Positions 45,624 through 55,183 of a stretch of DNA of 64,000 nt are shown here, piece by piece. Both the position numbers and the translations under genes were made by a program. Source of the stretch: CAVUXJ01 sp963814975 (GTDB lineage Bacteria; Acidobacteriota; Vicinamibacteria; Vicinamibacterales; CAVVIG01). The stretch lies in the NCBI GenBank assembly GCA_963814975.1, contig CAWFFB010000003.1:186001-250000 (forward strand), read 5' to 3'. The stretch's first letter is position 1. Each line of letters starts with the position of its first letter. The notes under the pieces were generated by a model. That model did not search any database and was not told the DNA's origin. It saw only the letters and a program-made list of their open reading frames with translations.

Positions 45624-46517
45624 TCAGACCAGCTCAGAGCGAGCAGGCCGACTGGCGCCGGTGACGGTCACGGCGACGTCCATTCCGAGAAACGAGGAGG
45701 CCGCGCCAATGAACGTTCCCCAGAGAGGCAACGCATGACCGTGATCCCACGCGACGGCGACGCGGATCAGATTGCGATTGCCCACAACACTGTTGGTGGG
45801 ATCGAAGTCGACCCAGCCCGCGCCCGGCAAGTACACCTGCATCCAGGCGTGGGTCGCGCCCTCTCCCACACTGGCCGCGCGGTCCGCCTCCGGTCCGTAG
45901 ATGTACCCGCTGACGAAGCGTGCGGCGAGGCCGAGCGAACGGACCGCTTCCATCATGAACAGTGCGAAATCGCGGCAACTGCCTGAGCGCCGCCGAAGCG
46001 TGTCTTCTGGAGGCTGCACGCCCTTTTCCGATCGGCGCACGTAGGCGAATTCGTCCTTGATCACCGAGGTCATGGCCTTGAGCATCGTCATCGTGTCGGT
46101 CGAGCCCGAGCGCGACAGAAAGCGCGTGGCCCAGCGGCTCACACCGTCTCCCGGGTAGTGGCGAATCAGCGCCCGCACCAAACAGGGCGCATCATCATCG
46201 GAATAGCTGAACGGATAGGTTTGCGCCTCGATCTCGAGCGCATAGTCGGGCGAGGCGGTTTCCATTTGCTCCAGCATGAGGCTGCTCTCGAACCGCAGCT
46301 CCAGGGTGGGCTCGCCGAACGTCGCGATGGCGACCGAGTTGTCGAACACATCGTGGAGCCACCGGAGATCGGCGGGGCGGGGGACGATCTCGAGTCTCGC
46401 TCGCAGGAGCCGCAGATCGTGGCTCTCGCGCGGACGAAACATCATCCGGTGTTCGCCGAGTCTCACCGGTGTCGAGTAGCGATAGACCGTAACGTGCCGT
46501 ACCGTAAGCAGGCGCAT
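45624..46517 (-). CDS. Transglutaminase-like protein 1
   Basis: 297 residues from ATG 46517. An N-terminal bacterial-transglutaminase beta domain (LLTVRHVTVYRYSTPVRLGEHRMMFRPRESHDL) precedes the papain-like core with Cys181 (RSGSCRDFALFM), His223 (GATHAWMQVYLPG) and Asp239 (VDFDPTN), a full triad. There is no signal peptide, so it is cytoplasmic. These proteins form part of predicted peptide-modification systems with ATP-grasp ligases and alpha-E proteins. It is likely a peptidase or amide-transfer enzyme. Last gene of the minus-strand cluster. Confidence 0.9.
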   Translation of the reverse strand: MRLLTVRHVTVYRYSTPVRLGEHRMMFRPRESHDLRLLRARLEIVPRPADLRWLHDVFDNSVAIATFGEPTLELRFESSLMLEQMETASPDYALEIEAQTYPFSYSDDDAPCLVRALIRHYPGDGVSRWATRFLSRSGSTDTMTMLKAMTSVIKDEFAYVRRSEKGVQPPEDTLRRRSGSCRDFALFMMEAVRSLGLAARFVSGYIYGPEADRAASVGEGATHAWMQVYLPGAGWVDFDPTNSVVGNRNLIRVAVAWDHGHALPLWGTFIGAASSFLGMDVAVTVTGASRPARSELV

Positions 46518-46525
46518 GCCGGTGG

Positions 46526-47347
46526 TCAAGAGGCGAGTCGCTCGCTGATTTCGTCCGCCCACACCTTGAAGCCGACAAGCGTGTTGAGGCCGAACGCGTT
46601 GCTGATCGCCACATCCGTCGCATCGCGGCCGCGTCCGATGAGGGTCCGGCCGATTCGGGGCACGTTGTTCCTCGGGTCGAAGGTATGCCAGCCGCCGTCT
46701 ACGTAGGCCTCGAACCATGCCGCAAAATCCATCGGGCCATACGGTGGGGGCACCCCCACGTCGGGGAGGTAGCCCGTGCAGTAGCGGGCGGGAATGTTCA
46801 TGCACCGGCAGAAGGTCACTGCAAGATGCGCGAAGTCCCGGCAGACGCCGGTCCTCTCGTTGAACCCCTCCCACGCCGTCCGCGTCGAGCGCGCATTCGC
46901 ATAGTTGAACGCGATGTGCTGATGCACGTAGTCGCAGATGGCCTGAACCCGCCGGGCGCCGCGCGGCGACATCCCGAAGAGCGACCACGCCACGTTCGAG
47001 AGCCGGTCGGTTTCGCAATATCGGCTGCCGAGGAGGAACTGAAGGCACTCCTCGGGAAGTTCCTGCACCTGCTGCTCCCGGTCGGATTGCGGGAGCAGTT
47101 CCGGGACCCCAGGGTCGTTCACGATCGCGCTGGCGGTCAGCGTGATCAGTCCGGGGGGCGCCACGATTCGCGTGCACCAGTTGCCGAACGCGTCCCGGTA
47201 GAACGTCAGAGGCACCGGAGGATTGGTGGTCAGACAGTCGGGAACCACGATATCGCTGGCGCGCGTGTGATGAATGTTCAGCATCAGCAACATGGGGGTC
47301 TGCTGCGGACAGTCGAAGATCATTTCGTAGCCGACTTGCAGTTGCAT
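46526..47347 (-). CDS. Transglutaminase-like protein 2
   Basis: 273 residues. It opens MQLQVGYEMIFDCPQQTPMLLMLN, a different N-terminal beta domain from copies 1, 3 and the DUF2126 fusion. The catalytic Cys169 is present (ERTGVCRDFAHLAV) and Asp224 (WHTFDPRNN), but the residue before Trp where His is expected is Ala210 (MDFAAWFEAY). His221 next to the Asp strand could substitute. The end RIGRTLIGRGRDATDVAISN is a family signature. It lies 8 bases upstream of the first copy on the minus strand. Confidence 0.88.
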   Translation of the reverse strand: MQLQVGYEMIFDCPQQTPMLLMLNIHHTRASDIVVPDCLTTNPPVPLTFYRDAFGNWCTRIVAPPGLITLTASAIVNDPGVPELLPQSDREQQVQELPEECLQFLLGSRYCETDRLSNVAWSLFGMSPRGARRVQAICDYVHQHIAFNYANARSTRTAWEGFNERTGVCRDFAHLAVTFCRCMNIPARYCTGYLPDVGVPPPYGPMDFAAWFEAYVDGGWHTFDPRNNVPRIGRTLIGRGRDATDVAISNAFGLNTLVGFKVWADEISERLAS

Positions 47348-47450
47348 GGCCGATCAGACTCCTGGCGCGCTGAGCGCTCGGTGAACGCGCGACGGGCCGG
47401 GGCGGTCCCCGTCGCCGGAATCGATGAGCGGAAGGGCGCGGCGGCTGGGC

Positions 47451-48326
47451 TCAAGACGTTGCCACTCGTGTCACTTCCACGTTGACCCGAAGCGAGTGGC
47501 CCCCTCCCCCCAGGATCACCCCCCGAATCGGGCTCACATCGCCGTACTCGCGTCCCCACGCCAGCGTCACGTGGGTATCGGACGGCAACAGGTTGTTGGT
47601 GGGGTCGACATCGATCCAGCCGGCCCCGGGGCAATACACGGCGAGCCACGCATGGGACGCGCCGCCGCCGACGAGCCGGGGCGTATCGTGCAGCGGTACT
47701 GTTTCGAGGTAGCCGCTGACGTAGCGCGCCGACAACCCCAGCGAACGGAGACAGGCGATCTCGAGGTGTGCGAAATCCTGGCAGACACCCCGCCGGGACC
47801 GGAAGACGTCCGCCAGCGGCGTGGCCACGTTCGTCGCCCGTGGATCGTAGGTGAAGTCCTCGTAGATGCGCCGCGTCAGCTCGACCACCGATTCGATCAG
47901 CGGGCGCCCGGGGGGGAATGACGGACGCGCGTACCCCGCGAGATCGGCGCCGGCGGCGGTCGATCGGGGCAGCGTGGAGTCGAACAGGTATTCGAGCGCG
48001 TCGAGCGGAAGGCTGGACGGATCGAGCGACGCGTCCCAGGGTGGCGTGTCGGACGGATTCACAGGCGTGGGCGCCCGGACGGCGACCGTGCTTCGAGCGT
48101 GAACCGTGAGTCGATGGTGCGCTCCCTGCATCGCGAAGAACGTCACCCTGTTCCCGAAGTAGTCCACATGCGTGGCCTTCGCGGCCGGTACCGGGTCGAT
48201 CTGCAACTCGTGCTGCACACAGTCCTGGCGCGGCAGCGTCCGGGGACTCAATCGAGCGACGTGGTGAGACACCGACACCGGCGCGCCGTAGGTGTAGTCG
48301 GTCGTGTGTGCGATTTCAAAGTTCAC
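47451..48326 (-). CDS. Transglutaminase-like protein 3
   Basis: The start is GTG 48326 (NFEIAHTTDYTYGAPVSVSHH), 10 bases after the stop of the ATP-grasp/alpha-E gene. 291 residues with the N-terminal beta domain and triad Cys182 (RRGVCQDFAHL), His225 (GASHAWLAVYCPG) and Asp241 (IDVDPTNN). It belongs to the standard transglutaminase found in the core ATP-grasp/alpha-E/transglutaminase trio. Cytoplasmic. Confidence 0.9.
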   Translation of the reverse strand: MNFEIAHTTDYTYGAPVSVSHHVARLSPRTLPRQDCVQHELQIDPVPAAKATHVDYFGNRVTFFAMQGAHHRLTVHARSTVAVRAPTPVNPSDTPPWDASLDPSSLPLDALEYLFDSTLPRSTAAGADLAGYARPSFPPGRPLIESVVELTRRIYEDFTYDPRATNVATPLADVFRSRRGVCQDFAHLEIACLRSLGLSARYVSGYLETVPLHDTPRLVGGGASHAWLAVYCPGAGWIDVDPTNNLLPSDTHVTLAWGREYGDVSPIRGVILGGGGHSLRVNVEVTRVATS

Positions 48327-48336
48327 AGCCAGGTGC

Positions 48337-50851
48337 TCAATTGACGCGCAGCTCCGCGTGACTGAAGTAGAAGTGGGTGATGGCATCCGACAGCGCGCGC
48401 AGATCTTCTTCGGTCGAGTTCAACAGATCGTACAACGCCGAAAACGTCCCGTCCGGATTCGGACGCGCGAGGACGTCGATATCAGCCTCGCCGAGCGTGG
48501 CGATGGCGTGGGCGGTCAGCCGTTCCTCGCGGGTCGGCGATGGCGCCTTTGGATCGCGGGGCAGCTGCTGCGCGTGGTCCGAAAGGGCCTTCAGCTGAAA
48601 GCGCCAGCGCGCGCGTGTTCGTGTGGTCCAGCAGCAGCAGGTCGAGGACCGGCGCCATCTGCGGCGTCGCGAAATAGCAGCGGCGGTACGTCATCGTGCT
48701 GTCGGCGACTTCGAGCAGCGGACCCAACATCGCGGCAGGCGCGGCGGCGAGCGCGCCGCGCACCAGGCTGGTCAGATTGCAGGAGCGCTCCAGGCGCCGG
48801 CCGACGTCAAGAAACAGCCAGCCGTGTCCCCGTGTCATGTTTTCCATCTCCATGCCGCTGAATGCCGCGAGATCCGTGATCATCCGGTTCAAGTGGCCAA
48901 GCACGTCGTCGAACTGGATGCGACCGTGCCTGAGACGAAAATCCTCGTGCAGCTGGTTCAGGATCCGCCAGGTATCCAGCGACAGGCGGTCTCTGACGAC
49001 GCTCGCGATGCGACGCAGGTCGTTCAGCGTCTGGCGCAAGGCGGCGGGTGGACTCTGTCGGAACAGGACGGCGAGCAGATCCTGGGCGAGATCGCGAATC
49101 GGGATCCGCTGCTCGAACCTGTCCGGCAGCAGCTTCAAGCCGACCAGCACGTCGACCAACGCCATCAGCTCGATGGCGTCCTCCGTCGTGTTCTCGTCCA
49201 TCAGGCGTACGACGATGGCGCGCAGCAGCCGCATCGTGTGCTCCGCCCGCTCCGCGTAGCGCCCGAGCCAGAACAGATTGTCGGCGACTCGGCTGGAGAG
49301 GTCGGCCGACCGGCGCTCGTGCCGGACCGCGACGCCCGGCGGCGACAGCAGCGACATCGTGCTGACGGGGCCGTCCGACAGCACCCACGTGTCCTTGCTG
49401 CCTCCCCCGCGCTGCATGGAGACGACCGGCACATCGCTCCCGCCAGCCACGCGGGTCAGTCCGCCAGGCATCACCACATAGGAGCCCCCGGCAGCCGCCA
49501 CGTACGTTCGGAGAACCACGGGCCGCGGCTCCAGGCTTTGGCCGATCCGGACGGGGGCCGTCGACAACGCCACCTGATCCTGCCCGACGAACTCATTCGG
49601 ATGCGCGCGCATCTCCGCGGCGAGAGCTGCTTTCTCCCGCTCGGTCAGCTTTCGGCCGAACATCGGCTCCCGGTTCTGCGACGGAAATGTGCGCTTGGCG
49701 ACCAGGCGGTCGAGTTTTTCGATGACGTGCTGCAGTTCCTTGGGCTGTCCGCACCACCAGGTGGCGACCGACGGGAGCATCAAATCCTCGCCCAGGAGGT
49801 GCCGGCAGAGACCTGGGAGAAACGCCATGATGGCGGCCGTCTCGATCACACCCGAGCCGAGGGCGTTGGCAATCGCGACGTGGCCGGCGCGCGCCGCCTC
49901 GACCAACCCGGCCACGCCGAGCGACGAATCGCTGCGCAGCTCGAGCGGATCGCAAAAGCTGTCGTCGAGGCGGCGAAAGATGACGTCCACGGGTTCGAGG
50001 CCGTCGAGGGTCTTGATGAAGACGCGACGGTTGCGCACCATCAAATCGCCGCCCTCGACGAGCGTGAAGCCGAGATATCGCGCGAGATAGGCGTGCTCGA
50101 AATAGGTTTCGTTGTACGGTCCGGGCGTCAGCAGGACGACCTTCGGCTGATCGCGGGGAGAGGGCGCCAGCATCATCAAGGCGTCACGTTGAGCGCGAAA
50201 AAACGAGGCCAGGCGTTGCACCTGACAATCGCGGAACGTTTCAGGCAGACTGCGGGAGATGACGATCCGGTTTTCGAGCGCATACCCGGCACCAGACGGG
50301 GCCTGGGTGCGGTCGGCAAGCACCCACCATTGACCGTCGGGCGATCGCGCCAGGTCCACCGCATGCAGGTGGAGGTGTATGCCGTGGGAAACGGGAATGC
50401 CGTGGCATGGCCGCAGGAACGCGGGGTTCGAGAACACGAGCGATGGCGGCAGCAGCCCGGCGTTCAGCAAAGTCTGCGGGCCATACAGGTCGGCCAGGAT
50501 CAGGTTGAGCAGCGTCGTCCGCTGGACCAGGCCCGCCTCGAGGCGGGTCCACTCCGCCGGCGAGATGAGTAGCGGCACCATGTCGAGGTCCCACGGTCGA
50601 TCCATGCCCTCCGGATCGCCGTAGATGTTGTAGGTGACGCCGTTCTCGCGGAGCGTGCGCTTCGCGCCCTCCAATCGCAAGGTGAACTCGTGCTGGCCGA
50701 GCGCCTCGAGCGACCGCGCGAATCCGAGGCTGTGCGGACGAAGCACGCCCGGCTCGGCGACCATCTCGTCGTAGGTCCCCTCCAGCGGCTGGTACCCTTC
50801 GAACAGTCGCCACGGTGTCGCGGCGCCGCGGATGTCGGTCACAGATTTCAT
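48337..50851 (-). CDS. Circularly permuted ATP-grasp + alpha-E fusion, one frameshift
   Basis: Residues 1-480 are a circularly permuted ATP-grasp ligase (FTLRLEGAKRTLRENGVTYNIYGD; VLLTPGPYNETYFEHAYLARYLG; DVIFRRLDDSFCDPLELRSDS; VVMPGGLTRVA; SMQRGGGSKDTWVLSDG). From about 510 the alpha-E domain begins (RVADNLFWLGRYAERAEHTMRLL ... ADSTMTYRRCYF). A one-base shift at about 48590-48605 carries the true end in the next frame (LKALSDHAQQLPRD ... STEEDLRALSDAITHFYFSHAELRVN, stop 48337-48339). The ligase is predicted to form amide or peptide bonds; alpha-E is an all-helical partner domain. The fused form differs from the split pair at 54184-56697. Confidence 0.88.
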
Positions 50852-50858
50852 TCGTTGC

Positions 50859-53800
50859 CTACACGGGTGGACTGGTCCGCAGGTCGAGCGTCAACGGGAA
50901 GTCCGGATGGCGCTCCTTCGGAGGGTCGCTCACCGGCCCGGCCGTGTGGCCGAAGTCGAAGAACCGCGCCAGGCGCCGGCTTTCCGCCTCGTACGCATTG
51001 ACCGGCAGGACGTCGAAGTTCCGTCCCCCGGGATGCGCGACATGGTAGACGCACCCGCCCATCGAACGTTGATTCCAGGTGTCGAGGATGTCGAACACGA
51101 GCGGTGCATGCACCGGTATGGTGGGATGAAGGCCCGTCGGCGGTTGCCATGCCTTGTAGCGTACGCCGGCGACGAACTCGCCGACGGTCCCCGTGGGATG
51201 AAGCGGCACCCGCCGGCCGTTGCACGTGATGAGGTGGCGCGTGTCGGTCATGCCGGTCATCTTGACCTGGAGCCGTTCGACGGACGAATCCACGTATCGA
51301 ACGGCACCCCCGCCACCCGCTTCCTCGCCCATCACGTGCCACGGTTCGAGCGCGTGCCGCAGTTCGAGGTGCACGGCCCGGCGCGTCACGGTGCCGTAAA
51401 GAGGAAACCGAAACTCACGATGCGGCGCGAACCACTCGATCTCCAACCGGTACCCGCTGCGCCGCAAGTCGCCCACGACTTCGTCGAAGTCCTGCGCGAC
51501 GAAATGCGGCAGCATGAAGCGATCGTGCAGCTCTGTTCCCCAGCGGACGAGCGGCTGAGTGTAAGGCGCTTTCCAGAACCAGGCGATCAACGCCCGCAGC
51601 AGCAGCTGCTGGGTCAGGCTCATGCGCTCATGCGGCGGCATCTCGAACGCCCGCAGCTCCACCAGCCCCTGCCGGCCGCTGGCGCTGTCGGGATCGTAGA
51701 GCTTGTCGATGCAGAACTCGGCACGATGGGTGTTCCCGCTGACGTCAATCAGCAGGTTGCGGAACGCCCGGTCCACCATCCAGAGCGGCGCGCCGTCGCT
51801 TTCGGCGAGCCGCCCAAACGCGATCTCGAGCTCGTGGATTGAATCGTTCCGCGCCTCGTCCACCCGTGGATGTTGGCTGGTCGGGCCGAGAAACAACCCC
51901 GAAAACAGGTACGACATCGACGGGTGATTGTGCCAGTAGCCCACCAGACTGCGGAGCAGGTCCGGTCGCCTGAGGACCGGGCTGTCGGCCGCCGTCGGGC
52001 CGCCGATGACGATGTGGTTGCCGCCGCCGGTGCCCGTGTGTCGTCCATCGAGCATGAACTTCTCGGTGCCGAGCCGCGTAAGGCGCGCCTCGTGGTAGAG
52101 CACCGTGGTCTGCTTGACCAGTTCCTCCCAGCTGTGGGCCGGGTGCATGTTGACTTCGATCACCCCGGGGTCCGGCGTAACCCTGAGGTTGCGGAGCCGG
52201 CAGTCTGACGGAGGCGTGGTCCCTTCGATGGCGACGGGCGTGCCCAGCCTCGATGCTGTGGCTTCGATCGCGGCAACCAGATCGAGATAGTCCTCCGCCG
52301 ACCCGACTGGCGGCATGAATACATGTAGTCGCCCGAGCCGCGGCTCGACGCATAGTGCGGTCCGCACGACATCGTCGGCCGGTTCGCCAGGTGCCGGCAT
52401 GGCCTGCGCCGCGACCGCACCTCGAGGACCGACATCTCCCTGGATGCCGGGAAGGTACGGCTGCGGCGGCGGCAGCGGCGGCATTTCCGCAAACGGGTCC
52501 GCCTCGTGGAACTGGGGATGCTTGCTCGGATCGACCCACGATAGCGAGTCGAGCGGCAACCGGTAGCCGATGGGCGAATCACCGGGAATCAGGAACAGGT
52601 GCCCGGAGCGCAGAGCCCAGGCACCGCTCGCCCACGCTTGCGGGTGAGGCCCACGTGTCCGCTGCAACGGCAGTACGTATCCGACGACCTGGTCGAGCCC
52701 CTGTTCGAAGATCCGCGCGAGCCGCGCGCGCTCCGCTTCATCTTTCAGCTCGGACTTCAGCGGGTCGACGTTCACCGGCAGCCGTCGTTCCCGCCAGAGA
52801 TAGTGCCAGACGTCTTCATATGCGGGAATGGCATGCTGCCTGGCGACGCCGAGGAGGTCGGCGAGCTCCAAGATGAAGCGCCTCGCGTGCGCCTCGCCGT
52901 ACCCGTAGCTCACCGTCTCGTCGGCAATGAGCGAGATGTCTCTCCAGATCGGTAGACCGTCGCTCCGCCACCAGCAACCGAACGCCCAGCGCGGCAGCGA
53001 TTCGCCCGGATACCATTTCCCTTGTCCGAAATGCAGCAGAGCGCCGGGCGCGAACTGCTGCTTCAAGCGTTTGATGAGGATCCCGGCCCGCTCGCGCTTC
53101 CGGGGACCGAGCGCGGCGAGATTCCATTCGGCGCCCTCCATGTCGTCGATCGACACGAACGTCGGTTCGCCTCCCATCGTGAGCCGCACATCCGCGCCGG
53201 AGAGCTCCCGGTCGACGTCGTGGCCGCACGTGTCGATGGCCTGCCACTGGTCCTCGGTGTACGGCCTCGTCACTCGGGGCGATTCCGAGACGCGCCGCAC
53301 CGTCATCTCGTGAACGAACTCCTGTTCACACTCGTCCACGGCTCCGGTCAGCGGCGCGGCGCTGGTGTGACCGGGCGTCGCCGCAAGCGGGATGTGGCCT
53401 TCTCCGGCGAGGAGGCCGGAGGTCGGGTCGAGGCCGATCCAGCCCGCGCCCGGGAGATAGACCTCCGCCCAGGCGTGCAGGTCGGCGAAATCGGCCGTGG
53501 CCCCGATCGGACCGTCGAGCGACTTCACATCCGGCGTGAGCTGAATCAGGTAGCCGGACACGAAGCGCGCCGCCAGGCCGACATGACGCAGGATCTGCAC
53601 GAGCAGCCAGCTCGTGTCACGGCAGGAGCCGCATCCCCGGGCGAGCGTCTCGTCGGGTGTTTGAACGCCAGTCTCGAGCCGGATGATGTAGGTGATGTCC
53701 TGTGCCAGCCGGCGGTTGAGATCGACCAGGAAATCGATGGCGCGGACGCGGCGCCGATCGATCGCTCCCAGACAATCGCGGAGCCTGGGACCCGCGGCGA

Positions 53801-54158
53801 GCAGTTCGAGGTACGGCGCGAGCTCCTGCTTCAGCCAGGGTTCGTAGTCGAACGGAAACGTTTCGGCCGAGGGTTCGAGAAAGAAGTCGAACGGATTGAA
53901 CACCGACAGCTCGGCGGTCAGGTCGACGTCGATCAGCAGTTGGCGGGTCTGGTCGGGGAACATCAGTCGCGCGAGATAGTTGCCGTGGGGGTCCTGCTGC
54001 CAGTTGATGAAGTGTCGCGGCACCACCTTCAGTGAGTAGCTCAGGATCGGGGTGCGGCAGTGCGGCGCGGGCCGCAATCGGATGATGTGGGGAGAGAGCG
54101 CGACGAGCCGATCGTAACGATAGCTGGTCCGATGTGAGAGCGCGACATGAATCGGCAT
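50859..54158 (-). CDS. Transglutaminase-DUF2126 (putative amidoligase) fusion
   Basis: 1099 residues, intact. Residues 1-300 are a transglutaminase-like domain with Cys179 (ARGCGSCRDTSWLL), His228 (DLHAWAEVYLPG) and Asp244 (IGLDPTSG). The rest is DUF2126, a putative amidoligase related to the glutamine-synthetase-like COOH-NH2 ligases. Its signatures include DVRLTMGGEPTFVSIDDMEG, LHFGQGKWYPGESLPRW, IEVNMHPAHSWEELV, MLDGRHTGTGGGNHIVIGG and NHPSMSYLFSGLFLGPTSQHPR. The joining of a ligase and a thiol peptidase-like domain in one chain suggests paired making and trimming of an amide-linked product. It overlaps nothing and sits between the two ATP-grasp/alpha-E sets. Confidence 0.92.
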   Translation of the reverse strand: MPIHVALSHRTSYRYDRLVALSPHIIRLRPAPHCRTPILSYSLKVVPRHFINWQQDPHGNYLARLMFPDQTRQLLIDVDLTAELSVFNPFDFFLEPSAETFPFDYEPWLKQELAPYLELLAAGPRLRDCLGAIDRRRVRAIDFLVDLNRRLAQDITYIIRLETGVQTPDETLARGCGSCRDTSWLLVQILRHVGLAARFVSGYLIQLTPDVKSLDGPIGATADFADLHAWAEVYLPGAGWIGLDPTSGLLAGEGHIPLAATPGHTSAAPLTGAVDECEQEFVHEMTVRRVSESPRVTRPYTEDQWQAIDTCGHDVDRELSGADVRLTMGGEPTFVSIDDMEGAEWNLAALGPRKRERAGILIKRLKQQFAPGALLHFGQGKWYPGESLPRWAFGCWWRSDGLPIWRDISLIADETVSYGYGEAHARRFILELADLLGVARQHAIPAYEDVWHYLWRERRLPVNVDPLKSELKDEAERARLARIFEQGLDQVVGYVLPLQRTRGPHPQAWASGAWALRSGHLFLIPGDSPIGYRLPLDSLSWVDPSKHPQFHEADPFAEMPPLPPPQPYLPGIQGDVGPRGAVAAQAMPAPGEPADDVVRTALCVEPRLGRLHVFMPPVGSAEDYLDLVAAIEATASRLGTPVAIEGTTPPSDCRLRNLRVTPDPGVIEVNMHPAHSWEELVKQTTVLYHEARLTRLGTEKFMLDGRHTGTGGGNHIVIGGPTAADSPVLRRPDLLRSLVGYWHNHPSMSYLFSGLFLGPTSQHPRVDEARNDSIHELEIAFGRLAESDGAPLWMVDRAFRNLLIDVSGNTHRAEFCIDKLYDPDSASGRQGLVELRAFEMPPHERMSLTQQLLLRALIAWFWKAPYTQPLVRWGTELHDRFMLPHFVAQDFDEVVGDLRRSGYRLEIEWFAPHREFRFPLYGTVTRRAVHLELRHALEPWHVMGEEAGGGGAVRYVDSSVERLQVKMTGMTDTRHLITCNGRRVPLHPTGTVGEFVAGVRYKAWQPPTGLHPTIPVHAPLVFDILDTWNQRSMGGCVYHVAHPGGRNFDVLPVNAYEAESRRLARFFDFGHTAGPVSDPPKERHPDFPLTLDLRTSPPV

Positions 54159-54183
54159 GGGAAACGGGGCAACCCCTGTGCGT

Positions 54184-55183
54184 TCAGGCGACGAACGGCA
54201 CGGCGGCGGTTCGTCCCCTCCCTTTCTTGCGGTCGGGCGGCGCGCCCCGTGCGGCGAAGAACGTTTCGGAAATTCCCTTGCCCACCTGGTTCATCTTGCT
54301 CTGCAGGCGATCGAGGTGCTGGTGCAGTCCCGCGGCGATGATGGCCTCGACGCGGGCGTACGCGATCTCGGAGCAGAGCTCGCCGAGCAGGCGTTCGACC
54401 GAATGCTGGAACATCCCGACCGGCGTCCCCGAGATGGCGTGCACCGACTCGCGCGCCCGCAGGAGGCAGTACCTGGATGGCGCGCGGGAAGTCCTTTTCG
54501 AAGAGCAAGAACTCGACGACCCGATCCGGCGCGATCCGCCCGTGGCACTTCCGGTACATCTCGAACGCGCTGGCCGAACGCAGCACGGCGGCCCACTGGA
54601 TGTCGTCCGACGTCGTGCCGACGTCGTCCGCGCTGGGCAGCAGGAGAAAGTACTTCACATCCAGGATGCGTGAGGTCTTGTCGGCGCGCTCCAGCATGCG
54701 GCCGAGCCGGCAGAAGTGCCAGCTCTCGTTGTGCGTCATCGTCGAGTCGGTCACACCGTTGAACAGATGGCCGGCCATCCTGACCGACGCGAACAGATCC
54801 TGCGGGTCGGTCCGGTTTTCGGCGTCCGCCGAGTTCACCATCAGGTAGAACTCGTTGAGCTGTTCCCACATTTCCGACGAGATGATCTCGCGCACCGAGC
54901 GCGCGTTCTCGCGCGCGGCGCGCAGGCAGGAGCGGATCGAGTTGGCGCTCTCGTGATCGAAGGTGAGGAACTGGATGACGTTGCGTTGGGTGGCGGTGCC
55001 GTACCGTTTCGCGAATGCCGCCGCGTCGCCGGTGGTGTCCACCAGCGGCTGCCACTGCTGTGCGGAGCCGACCGGCAGGTCGAGCATCAGATTCAGATTC
55101 ACTTCGATGAACCGGGCGACGTTCTCCGCACGCTCGATGTAGCGGCTCATCCAGTAGATCGAGTCGGCGACCCGCGCTAGCAC
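54184..55183 (-). CDS. Alpha-E domain protein, one frameshift
   Basis: MLARVADSIYWMSRYIERAENVARFIEVN is the alpha-E N-terminal signature, followed by VREIISSEMWEQLNEFYLMV, SVRMAGHLFNGVTDSTMTHNESWHFCRLGRMLERADKTSRI. A one-base shift near 54465 interrupts FPRAIQYCLLRARES; the frame then ends HAISGTPVGMFQH ... MNQVGKGISETFF. About 330 residues. It overlaps the preceding ATP-grasp gene by 7 bases, so they are a coupled pair. Confidence 0.88.

Noticed and set aside
48623..50572. 649-codon plus-strand open frame opposite the ATP-grasp/alpha-E fusion
   Set aside because: Shadow frame, His/Arg/Gln-rich; the minus strand has full ATP-grasp motifs.
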